Positions 1-5,873 of a stretch of 6,812 nucleotides of DNA are shown piece after piece (the first letter of the stretch is position 1; every line of letters begins with the position of its first letter). The notes beneath the pieces are model-generated. The model had not been told where the DNA came from. It searched no databases and was given only the letters and a program-made list of their open reading frames with translations. The stretch comes from Fen-999 sp964469455 (GTDB lineage: Bacteria; Pseudomonadota; Gammaproteobacteria; Burkholderiales; Rhodocyclaceae), in assembly GCA_964469455.1 (NCBI GenBank), contig CAYXZX010000151.1:1-6812 (forward strand), read 5' to 3'. A program made the translations under genes and the position numbers.

Positions 1-436
1 AGCCCTTGGTTTCCAGTTGCAGCCGGCGCGCGCGCAAGGCCACCTGCTCCCCCGACTCCTCGCCAGAAACGTAGAGCACCGGCTGGCCGGCCTCGGCCAG
101 GCGCGCCAGCGCCTGCAAGAGCAGTGTCGACTTGCCGATGCCCGGATCGCCGCCGATCAGCACCACGCCGCCCGCGACCAGGCCGCCGCCGAGCACGCGG
201 TCGAACTCCTCGATGCCGGTCGGCTGGTGCGGCTCCTCGCGCGGCCGGATCGCGGCGAGGTCCTGCAACTGCCCGCTGCCGGCGATGCCGGCGTAACGGT
301 TGCTGCCGGCGCCCGAGGTCTCGGCCACTGTTTCCACCAGCGTGTTCCACTGACCGCAGCCGGGGCACTGGCCCTGCCACTTGGGGCTGGTGGCACCGCA
401 CTCGGTACAGGTGTAGATGCTCTTGGCCTTGGCCAT
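1..436 (-). CDS. radA: DNA repair protein RadA (Sms), N-terminal part, cut by window edge
   Basis: RadA is a RecA-like, DnaB-related ATPase that promotes branch migration and processing of recombination intermediates in the cytoplasm. The 145 residues visible begin with a four-cysteine zinc finger (C10, C13, C24, C27, spaced CxxC-x10-CxxC; the start reads MAKAKSIYTCTECG). A linker follows, then the ATPase core entry PTGIEEFDRVLGGG (about 72-85), the Walker A motif GDPGIGKST (96-104) and the strand LYVSGEES (about 121-128). The family is usually about 450-460 residues, so roughly two thirds, including the KNRFG motif and the Lon-like domain, lies beyond position 1. The truncation is only the window edge. 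The ATG overlaps the alr stop by one base (TGATG), with a GGAAG ribosome binding site at 444-448 inside alr, so translation is probably coupled to alr. Identity is clear from the zinc finger plus Walker A arrangement. Confidence 0.96.
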   Translation of the reverse strand, partial: MAKAKSIYTCTECGATSPKWQGQCPGCGQWNTLVETVAETSGAGSNRYAGIAGSGQLQDLAAIRPREEPHQPTGIEEFDRVLGGGLVAGGVVLIGGDPGIGKSTLLLQALARLAEAGQPVLYVSGEESGEQVALRARRLQLETKG

Positions 437-1512
437 CAGCCTGCTTCCACCCACGGCACGCGTGCCGTGACCGCGCAGAACAACTCGTAGCTGATGGTCC
501 CGGCAGCGGCGGCCACTTCGTCGGCCGACAGGCCCCTGCCCCAAAGCGTCGCCGTGTCGCCGAGGCTGACTTTCGGCAGATCGGTGAGGTCGACGCAGAG
601 CTTGTCCATCGACACGCGCCCCAGCGTGCGCGTGCGCCGGCCGGCGATGAGGATGGGCGTGCCGGTCGGTGCGTGGCGCGGATAGCCGTCGGCGTAGCCG
701 CAGGCCACGACACCGATGCGCATCGGCCGGTCGGCCGTGAAAGCACAGCCATAGCCGACATGATCGCCGGCCGAAATATCGCGCACGCCGATCAGTTCGC
801 TCTCGAGCGTCATCACCGGTTCCAGCCCGAGTTCGCCGGCGCTGATCTCGGGAAACGGCGAGCCGCCGTAGAGCATGATGCCGGGCCGCGCCCAGTCACC
901 TCGCGCCTCCGGGTAACGCAGCAGCGCCGCCGAATTCGCCAGAGACACGGGCAGCGATCGATCACCGCGCATGTCATGGAAGCGGGCCAACTGCGCGCCG
1001 ATACCGTGGCGGCCGTCGGCGTCTGCGAAGTGCGTCATCAGGGTCACGTCCGCGCGATCCGCCAGCAACCCAAGGGCGCGGTCGAGTTCGCAAGCCTCCA
1101 GGCCGAGCCGGTTCATGCCGGTATTGAGCTTGAGGTGGACCGGCAGCGCCGCGGCCCTCAGGGCCTCCACCTGATCGAGGCGATGCAGCACGGGTGTGAG
1201 GCGGAACTCGGCAAACAGCGGCAGCTCGTCGGCATCGTAGAAGCCTTCGAGCATCAGCAGCGGCTGGCGGACGCCGGCTTCGCGCAGTTCGATCGCACTT
1301 TCGAGTTCGATCAGGGCGAAACCGTCGGCGATATCGGCCAGGGCATCGACCACGCGAGCCAGGCCGTGGCCGTAGCCGTTGGCCTTGACGACGCACCAGA
1401 GGCGCGCGGACCCGGCATGGCGACGCGCGACCGCATGATTGTGGCGCAGGGCTCCGGCGTCGAAGCGGGCGCGGATCGGGCGCGCGGCGGAATTCGCCGA
1501 TGGGCGGATCAT
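436..1512 (-). CDS. alr: Alanine racemase (PLP-dependent)
   Basis: The enzyme interconverts L- and D-alanine in the cytoplasm and supplies D-Ala for peptidoglycan. The 358 residues match the usual family length (about 355-390). The N-terminal TIM barrel carries the PLP lysine K43 in VVKANGYGHG (41-50). The substrate/PLP-contact segment LNTGMNRLG is at about 129-137. The second catalytic base is expected to be Y254 in HVGYGCAF, followed by GYADGYPR (about 272-279) and GRVSMDKLCVDLT (298-310) of the C-terminal beta domain. The protein ends in ARVPWVEAG, a typical Alr terminus. The ATG at 1512 gives a natural N-terminus (RPIRARFDAGALRHN), but the ribosome binding site is weak (a GAGA-type match), which fits expression from the upstream LysR-type gene 23 nt away. 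Sequence alone cannot say whether it is the constitutive Alr or a catabolic DadX. The absence of a D-amino acid dehydrogenase neighbour and the coupling to radA favour the housekeeping enzyme. Confidence 0.96.
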   Translation of the reverse strand: MIRPSANSAARPIRARFDAGALRHNHAVARRHAGSARLWCVVKANGYGHGLARVVDALADIADGFALIELESAIELREAGVRQPLLMLEGFYDADELPLFAEFRLTPVLHRLDQVEALRAAALPVHLKLNTGMNRLGLEACELDRALGLLADRADVTLMTHFADADGRHGIGAQLARFHDMRGDRSLPVSLANSAALLRYPEARGDWARPGIMLYGGSPFPEISAGELGLEPVMTLESELIGVRDISAGDHVGYGCAFTADRPMRIGVVACGYADGYPRHAPTGTPILIAGRRTRTLGRVSMDKLCVDLTDLPKVSLGDTATLWGRGLSADEVAAAAGTISYELFCAVTARVPWVEAG

Positions 1513-1535
1513 GCGCGCGGGCGTCTCACGGCGAC

Positions 1536-2441
1536 TTACTTGAGCGAGAGTTCCTTCAGCTTCGCCGAAGCGAAATCGACGAAGGTGGTGACCAGCTTGG
1601 AGCGGAACTTCTCTTTCGGGTAAACCATCGACAATGCCCGCGTCAGCCGCGGCTTGAGCGGGATGGCGATCAGGTCGCCGAGGCGTTGCGCCTTGCGCAC
1701 CGATCCGACCGAGGCGATGGCAAAACCCAGGCCGGTTTCCACCACGCCATTGAGCGCGATCGGGCTGCCCAGTTCCATCACCATGTTCATCTGTTCGGCG
1801 GCAATGCCCGCCTTGCGCAGGTAGGCGTCGGTGAATTCACGCGTGCCGGAGCCGGGCTCGCGCGACACGTACTGATAATCGACCAGCTGCTTCGGAGTGA
1901 TTTCCTTGAACTTGGCAAGCGGGAAGCGCGGACTGCAGATCACCTGGAGTTCGTCGTCGCAGCAGACCTCGGTCTCCAAATTGGGCTGGTGCGAAGGCGA
2001 CTCGATGAAGCCGATGTCGAGCATGTGCTCGGCCACCCGTGTCTCGATGGTCTCGGAGTTGGCGACGATCAGGCGCGGCCGCACATCCGGGTGCGCCGAC
2101 TTGAACTCGCCGAGAATGCTCGGCAGCATGAAGTCCGCGATGGTGGTGGAGGCGCCCACCAGCAGCGAACCGCCGATCTCGCCGGTCATCTCGGCCAGGC
2201 GCACGTCCATCTCGGACGCCAGACTCAGGATGCGCTCGGCATAGGCCAGGACGATTTCGCCGGCCGGGGTCAGGGCGATGCGTCCATGACCGCGATCGAA
2301 CAGCCGGGTGTTGAAGTGCTCCTCCAACTGCTTGACTTGGAAGGTCACCGCCGGCTGCGTCATGAAGAGGATTTCCGCGGCCTTGGTGAATGACAATTGC
2401 TTGGCGACGGCATGAAACACCTGCAGCCTGCGATCAGCCAT
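1536..2441 (-). CDS. LysR-type transcriptional regulator (CysL/CbbR-like effector domain)
   Basis: This is a cytoplasmic DNA-binding regulator of 301 residues, full length for LysR-type proteins. The N-terminal winged helix-turn-helix spans about 3-62, with the diagnostic LSFTKAAEILFMTQPAVT (16-33) and QLEEHFNTRLFDR (38-50), then a linker helix. The effector domain starts near 90. GASTTIADFMLP (96-107) and REPGSGT (194-200) resemble the inorganic-ligand or metabolite pocket of the CysB/CysL/CbbR/CmpR branch, but the ligand is not identifiable. Vicinal cysteines occur at 160-161. The start is well supported by a GAGGGAG ribosome binding site with 6-nt spacing. It is transcribed away from lplT, the classic LysR arrangement, so lplT is a plausible target. 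It also lies just upstream of alr and radA on the same strand. No symbol is given because several LysR subfamilies share these features. Confidence 0.93.
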   Translation of the reverse strand: MADRRLQVFHAVAKQLSFTKAAEILFMTQPAVTFQVKQLEEHFNTRLFDRGHGRIALTPAGEIVLAYAERILSLASEMDVRLAEMTGEIGGSLLVGASTTIADFMLPSILGEFKSAHPDVRPRLIVANSETIETRVAEHMLDIGFIESPSHQPNLETEVCCDDELQVICSPRFPLAKFKEITPKQLVDYQYVSREPGSGTREFTDAYLRKAGIAAEQMNMVMELGSPIALNGVVETGLGFAIASVGSVRKAQRLGDLIAIPLKPRLTRALSMVYPKEKFRSKLVTTFVDFASAKLKELSLK

Positions 2442-2447
2442 GAGACG

Positions 2448-2454
2448 CTCCCTC
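2448..2454 (-). promoter_or_regulatory. Ribosome binding site of the LysR-type gene
   Basis: The minus strand reads GAGGGAG, with 6 nt to the ATG at 2441. This is a near-consensus Shine-Dalgarno sequence and fixes the start of the regulator. Confidence 0.75.
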
Positions 2455-2552
2455 GCGAACGCGATCCATTAGTTCCACCGAATATTCAAACACAGATCAT
2501 TCGCATAAGGTAGCCTGATGTCGTGTTTTTTCGCCAAGCCGCCGGCGGTGGA

Positions 2553-2579
2553 TTGGCCGTGTTCCTTTCGTGGTATAAA
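2553..2579 (+). promoter_or_regulatory. Predicted sigma-70 extended -10 promoter for lplT
   Basis: TGGTATAAA at 2571-2579 is a full extended -10 element (TGn followed by TATAAA). A partial -35, TTGGCC, lies at 2553-2558, separated from TATAAA by 15 nt; the short spacing and weak -35 are tolerable for an extended -10 promoter. The expected transcription start is about 2585-2587, only a few bases before the preferred lplT ATG at 2590. This is a prediction from sequence pattern only. Confidence 0.5.
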
Positions 2580-2589
2580 ACGCCGGCCC

Positions 2590-3852
2590 ATGAGCCTCGG
2601 CTTCTACATCATCATGGCGGCGCAGTTCTTTTCTGCGCTCGCCGACAATGCCCTGCTGATCGCTGCCATCGCCATCCTGCGCGACCTGCACGCCCCGGCC
2701 GAATACGAGCCGCTGCTGAAGACCTTCTTCACCGTTTCCTATGTCGCGCTGGCCGCCTTCGTCGGCGCTTTTGCCGACTCGATGCCCAAGTGGCGCGTGA
2801 TGTTCATCAGCAACGGCATCAAGATCCTGGGCTGCAGCCTGATGTTCCTCGATGTTCATCCGCTGGCGGCCTATGCCGTGGTGGGCCTCGGCGCCGCCGC
2901 CTATTCCCCGGCCAAGTACGGCATCCTGACCGAATACCTGCCGCACCGTCTGCTGGTGGTCGCCAACGGCTGGATCGAGGGATTGACGGTGGTGGCCATC
3001 ATCCTCGGCGTGGTGCTGGGCGGCGCGCTGATCAAGCCCGAAGTCGCCCAGTCGCTGCTGGCCTTCGACTTCCCCCTCGTCGACACCGGCGTCGACACCA
3101 CCGCCGAGATGAACCTGCTCATCATCGGCGCGCTGTATGTGGTCGCGGCGCTGTTCAACCTTTACATTCCCGACACCGGCGTCGATCACAAGCCGCTCAA
3201 GAAGAATCCGCTCTACCTGGTGCACGAATTCAACCACTGTCTGAGGCTGCTCTGGCGCGACAAACTCGGCCAGATCTCGCTGGCGGTGACGACCCTGTTC
3301 TGGGGTGCAGGCGCCACGCTGCAATTCATCGTCATCGAATGGGCCAAGGCGGCGCTGAACCTCGATCTTTCCAAGGCCAGCATGCTGCAGGGCATCGTCG
3401 CGGTCGGGGTCGCCATCGGCGCGGCCCTGGCGGCCCGGATGATCTCGCTGCGCAAGTCGGTGCGCGTCATCCCGCTCGGCATCGCCATGGGCCTGGGCGT
3501 GATCCTGATGATCCCGGTGCGCGACATGTTGCTGGCAGCGCCGCTGCTGGTGATCGTCGGCGCCTTCTCGGGTTTCTTTGTCGTGCCGATGAACGCCCTG
3601 CTCCAGCACCGTGGCCACATCCTGATGGGCGCCGGCCATTCGATCGCGGTGCAGAATTTCAACGAGAACCTGTCGATCCTGCTCATGACCGGCATTTACT
3701 CCCTGCTGGTCAAGGCGGGGCTTTCCATCCATGCGGTCATTATCCTGTTCGGCCTGTTCGTCGCCGCCACCATGTGGCTGGTGCGGCAGCGCCACGAACG
3801 GAATCAGGCTGTGCACGACGATGTTGCCCATCTCGAGGACCGCACGCACTAG
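2590..3852 (+). CDS. lplT: Lysophospholipid transporter LplT-like (MFS flippase)
   Basis: This inner-membrane major facilitator protein of 420 residues with about 12 hydrophobic segments should move lysophospholipids from the outer to the inner leaflet for reacylation. Recognition rests on stretches shared with E. coli LplT as I remember it: AQFFSALADNALL (11-23, with D19 aligning with E. coli D30), GLGAAAYSPAKYGIL (99-113), LFWGAG (236-241), GFFVVPMNALLQHRG (328-342) and GAGHSIAVQNFNEN (347-360). E. coli LplT is about 397 residues; the extra length here is a probable loop near 158-176 and a hydrophilic C-terminal tail from about 400. The ATG at 2590 was chosen because it begins just before transmembrane segment 1. 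An in-frame ATG at 2518 would add 24 non-hydrophobic residues (through RGIKRRP); it has a fair AAGG site, so it is not excluded. The preferred start lacks a clear Shine-Dalgarno sequence. The E. coli partner acyltransferase gene aas is not adjacent. The gene converges on the downstream TPM gene. Confidence 0.9.
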   Translation: MSLGFYIIMAAQFFSALADNALLIAAIAILRDLHAPAEYEPLLKTFFTVSYVALAAFVGAFADSMPKWRVMFISNGIKILGCSLMFLDVHPLAAYAVVGLGAAAYSPAKYGILTEYLPHRLLVVANGWIEGLTVVAIILGVVLGGALIKPEVAQSLLAFDFPLVDTGVDTTAEMNLLIIGALYVVAALFNLYIPDTGVDHKPLKKNPLYLVHEFNHCLRLLWRDKLGQISLAVTTLFWGAGATLQFIVIEWAKAALNLDLSKASMLQGIVAVGVAIGAALAARMISLRKSVRVIPLGIAMGLGVILMIPVRDMLLAAPLLVIVGAFSGFFVVPMNALLQHRGHILMGAGHSIAVQNFNENLSILLMTGIYSLLVKAGLSIHAVIILFGLFVAATMWLVRQRHERNQAVHDDVAHLEDRTH

Positions 3853-3855
3853 GGT

Positions 3856-4353
3856 CTAGAGCATTCTCGGCCGGTCGTCCAGTTCGTTGGGATTGTCGCG
3901 ACGCGCGGGGAAATGCAGACTCAGCAGACGCGTCGCGCGGTCGATGGCCTCGAGCACGCCGCGCCGCCAGGCGCCTTGGCCAAACGACGCTTCCATCTCG
4001 CGGCATATGCGGTCCCACTCGGCCTGTCCGACCCGCTCGGCGATGCCCTGGTCGGCGAGGATCTCGACACGGCGATCGAGCAGTTGCACGTAGATCAGGA
4101 CGCCGCTGGCTGCGCGCGTCTCGCCAACGCCGAAACGGGAAAACAGCTGCGCGGCGCGCCGTCGCGCCGGCGTGCCGCGCAGGCTGACCCTCAACGGCAT
4201 CGGGCCTTCGACCACCAGACAGAGTTCACCGCGATGTGAGTGCTCGGACGCGGCGATCGCGGCATGGATCGCCTCGCGGTCGGCGGCGCGAAAGACGCGC
4301 CGCGCCCACCAGCCGGGAATCATCAAATGCTTGAAGAGGCGCGCAAAGTCCAT
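3856..4353 (-). CDS. TPM-domain protein without signal peptide, last gene of the CDF-lemA cluster
   Basis: This 165-residue protein has one TPM (TLP18.3/Psb32/MOLO-1; formerly DUF477) domain over about 20-150. The most diagnostic part is ASGVLIYVQLLDRRVEILADQGI (82-104), the counterpart of the exported paralogue's VIVIVAKDDRKMRIEVGYGL, followed by a helix around EWDRICREMEASFGQG (112-127). There is no signal peptide or membrane segment. The first 25 residues are basic and aromatic (GWWARRVF, 14-21) and might contact the membrane. The start follows the upstream TPM stop directly (TGAATG), with GGGGAG 7 nt upstream inside that gene, implying translational coupling. The TPM family includes plant and cyanobacterial photosystem II repair factors and nematode MOLO-1; the bacterial role is undefined. 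The protein is presumably cytoplasmic, so it may act on the inner face of the membrane opposite its partner. Its stop lies 3 nt from that of lplT. Confidence 0.85.
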   Translation of the reverse strand: MDFARLFKHLMIPGWWARRVFRAADREAIHAAIAASEHSHRGELCLVVEGPMPLRVSLRGTPARRRAAQLFSRFGVGETRAASGVLIYVQLLDRRVEILADQGIAERVGQAEWDRICREMEASFGQGAWRRGVLEAIDRATRLLSLHFPARRDNPNELDDRPRML

Positions 4354-5214
4354 TCACCAACTCCCCGAGGCACCACCGCCGCCAAAGCTGCCGCCACCTC
4401 CCGAAAAGCCACCACCACCTCCGCCTCCACCGCTGCTCCAGCCGCCGCCCCGCCCTCCCGAGGAGAAACCGCCGCCGCCCAGGCCGCCGCCGCGCGCGAA
4501 CGAAAAAATGAACGCGACCAGCGCCGCGATGGCCGCGATCGTCCAGTTGCCCAATGACCACCAAGTCACCGCTCCCGCCAGCGCGGCGGCGATCAGCGAC
4601 CCGGCCAGACCGAGCAGCGCGTGCAGGAAGCCCGATGCAAAGATTGCGCCAAAGATCAGGAAGACGCTGCCGTCATCGACATTGGCCGGGGCTGGCTCCG
4701 GCTGCGGGCCGGGCAGGCTCTCGCCGCGGATCAGCCCGCCCAGCGCAGCCACAGCGGCGTCGAGGCCGCCGGCGAAGTCCCCCTCGCGGAACTTCGGCGC
4801 CATGTTCTCGGCGACGATACGCTTGGCCACGGCATCCGGAATCACACCTTCGAGGCCGTAGCCGACCTCGATGCGCATCTTGCGGTCGTCCTTGGCGACG
4901 ATGACGATGACGCCGTCGTCGACGTCGCTCCGGCCGACGCCGCCACGGCCGATCTTCCATGCCTCGGCAAGCCGGATGCCGAACTGCTCGATGGTCTCCG
5001 GCTGCGTCGTCGGCAGCATCAGGATTGCCACCTGCGCGCCCTTCTCCCGCTCGATGGCCGCCGTGGCGCTCTCCAGCGCGGTGTGCTGCGCCGCGGTCAG
5101 CGTGCCGGTCAGGTCCGTGACGCGCGCGGACAGCATCGGAATGGCGACGAACTGCTCCGTCCAGCCGTGGCCGGAGAGGATCAGGCAAAGGAGCGCCGCC
5201 AGCCAGCGCAGCAT
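4354..5214 (-). CDS. YgcG-like exported TPM-domain membrane protein with glycine-rich tail
   Basis: The protein has 286 residues. An N-terminal hydrophobic signal (about 1-17, WLAALLCLILSG) leads into a periplasmic TPM domain (about 28-165) with the hallmark DDGVIVIVAKDDRKMRIEVGYG (99-120) and LEGVIPDAVAKRIV (121-134). A Pro-rich linker (169-176) precedes hydrophobic segments at about 184-219 (one long or two short helices) and 224-240. From 242 the chain is almost only Gly and Ser with a few aromatics, ending in GASGSW. This architecture is typical of YgcG-type TPM proteins encoded next to lemA. No enzymatic function can be read from the sequence. The ribosome binding site is poor (GCGAGCCC before the ATG), and lemA ends 16 nt upstream, so coupling to lemA translation is likely. 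Whether the tail is periplasmic or cytoplasmic depends on the number of membrane helices, which is uncertain. Confidence 0.9.
   Translation of the reverse strand: MLRWLAALLCLILSGHGWTEQFVAIPMLSARVTDLTGTLTAAQHTALESATAAIEREKGAQVAILMLPTTQPETIEQFGIRLAEAWKIGRGGVGRSDVDDGVIVIVAKDDRKMRIEVGYGLEGVIPDAVAKRIVAENMAPKFREGDFAGGLDAAVAALGGLIRGESLPGPQPEPAPANVDDGSVFLIFGAIFASGFLHALLGLAGSLIAAALAGAVTWWSLGNWTIAAIAALVAFIFSFARGGGLGGGGFSSGGRGGGWSSGGGGGGGGFSGGGGSFGGGGASGSW
4357..4491 (-). repeat. Glycine/serine low-complexity coding repeat
   Basis: Codons 242-286 of the YgcG-like gene encode runs of Gly separated by Ser, Phe and Trp (for example GGGGGGGGFSGGGGSFGGGG, 263-280 plus neighbours). At DNA level this makes the plus strand C-rich and the coding strand full of GG doublets. 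The repeat is imperfect and degenerate at the third codon position, so it looks protein-selected rather than a fresh microsatellite. Confidence 0.8.
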
Positions 5215-5230
5215 GGGCTCGCGGTCGCGG

Positions 5231-5836
5231 CTACTTGGCGGCCGGCGCGGCGTCGAACTTGACCTGCGGCGGCGTCGAGACGGCCTTTTCGTCCTCGACC
5301 GTGAAGTTGGCCTTGGTCTTCCAGCCCATCGCCATGGCCGTCAGGTTGTTCGGGAAGGTCCGCACCGAGATGTTGTAGCTCTTGACGGCATCGATGTAGC
5401 GGTTGCGCGCCACGGTGATGCGGTTTTCCGTGCCTTCCAGTTGGGCTTGCAGGTCGCGGAAGCTGGCGTCGGCCTTGAGGTTGGGATAGTTTTCGACGAC
5501 TACCAGCAGGCGCGCCAGCGCGCTCGACAGTTCGCCCTGCGCCTTCTGGAACTTCGCGAAAGCCGCCTCGTCGTTCACCAGTTCCGGTGTCGCCTTGATC
5601 CCGGCCACATTGGCGCGCGCCTCGGTCACTTTGGTCAGCACTTCCTTTTCATGCGCGGCGTAGCCCTGCACCACGGAGACAAGATTGGGAATCAGGTCGG
5701 CGCGGCGCTTGTACTGGTTCAGCACCTCCGACCAGGCCGCGTTGACGCCTTCGTCGTTGATCTGGATCTGGTTGTAGCCGCAGCCGGAAAGCAGCGCGGC
5801 GGCAATGGCAAGGATTGCAAGCAGGCGTGTGGTCAT
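5231..5836 (-). CDS. lemA: LemA-family lipoprotein
   Basis: This 201-residue envelope protein has a lipoprotein signal: a short basic start, a hydrophobic core (5-16) and the lipobox LSGC with acylated cysteine C19. No Asp follows the cysteine, so outer-membrane sorting is plausible. The mature part is the all-helical LemA domain: YNQIQINDEGVNAAWSEVLN (21-40), QYKRRADLIPNLV (41-53), VVENYPNLKAD (113-123), LEGTENRITVARNRYIDAVK (133-152) and FPNNL (161-165). LemA proteins of other bacteria are often anchored by one N-terminal helix; here the anchor is a lipid. The start at 5836 has a perfect GAGGAG site 6 nt upstream. A longer frame from the ATG at 5872 would put 12 polar residues before the signal and was rejected. 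The gene is followed by two TPM genes, the partnership usually seen for LemA. The biochemical function of the family is not established. Confidence 0.93.
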   Translation of the reverse strand: MTTRLLAILAIAAALLSGCGYNQIQINDEGVNAAWSEVLNQYKRRADLIPNLVSVVQGYAAHEKEVLTKVTEARANVAGIKATPELVNDEAAFAKFQKAQGELSSALARLLVVVENYPNLKADASFRDLQAQLEGTENRITVARNRYIDAVKSYNISVRTFPNNLTAMAMGWKTKANFTVEDEKAVSTPPQVKFDAAPAAK

Positions 5837-5842
5837 TTGGAT

Positions 5843-5848
5843 CTCCTC
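5843..5848 (-). promoter_or_regulatory. Ribosome binding site that decides the lemA start
   Basis: The minus strand reads GAGGAG with 6 nt before the ATG at 5836. It is the best Shine-Dalgarno sequence in the window and supports the shorter lemA start, which also yields a proper lipoprotein signal. Confidence 0.8.
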
Positions 5849-5873
5849 GGACGAATGATGCCGAATGGCCATG

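Larger units (their letters stand above)
2442..2589. other. Divergent intergenic region between the LysR-type gene and lplT
   Basis: These 148 nt form the longest non-coding stretch in the window. The first part (about 2462-2510) is clearly more AT-rich than the flanking genes, as expected for a regulatory region. It must contain the promoter of the LysR-type gene and probably an operator, but I could not pick a convincing -35/-10 pair on the minus strand or a clear T-N11-A LysR box. An imperfect dyad, GCCAA (2533-2537) with TTGGC (2553-2557), encloses the palindrome CCGCCGGCGG (2539-2548) and overlaps the -35 zone of the lplT promoter. A second in-frame ATG for lplT lies inside at 2518, with an AAGG at 2507-2510. 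Confidence 0.6.

Noticed and set aside
124..1623. Long plus-strand open frame opposite alr
   Set aside because: It is antisense to a complete alanine racemase with all catalytic motifs. The translation is Arg/Ala/His-rich with no recognisable domain; long antisense frames are expected at this GC content.
1500..2393. Plus-strand open frame opposite the LysR-type gene
   Set aside because: It is a mirror of a full-length LysR protein that has a good ribosome binding site; no family features.
2521..2557. T-run plus dyad as an intrinsic terminator
   Set aside because: The T run precedes the dyad on the plus strand and becomes an A run after it on the minus strand, so neither orientation fits a terminator.
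2518..2589. Upstream in-frame lplT start at 2518
   Set aside because: It adds a non-hydrophobic 24-residue extension not expected in the family and spans a promoter-like element. Kept only as an alternative because of its AAGG site.
2497..3849. 450-residue minus-strand open frame opposite lplT
   Set aside because: Its composition is dominated by Gln, His, Asp and Arg from the reverse of hydrophobic codons. The plus-strand frame has unmistakable LplT motifs and membrane segments.
3838..3876. GACCG/CGGTC arms as a bidirectional terminator at the convergent junction
   Set aside because: The arms are only 5 bp with a loop of about 29 nt and no T run on either side.
2523..4187. 554-residue plus-strand frame overlapping lplT and the downstream TPM gene
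   Set aside because: It is a shifted frame, rich in Arg/Pro/Ala, that runs through two real genes on opposite strands; no domain and no conserved motif.
4172..4861. Proline-rich plus-strand frame
   Set aside because: The poly-Pro stretch is the reverse complement of the glycine-rich tail codons of the YgcG-like gene.
5837..5872. Longer lemA start at 5872
   Set aside because: It would place 12 polar residues ahead of the lipoprotein signal and ignore the perfect GAGGAG site serving the ATG at 5836.
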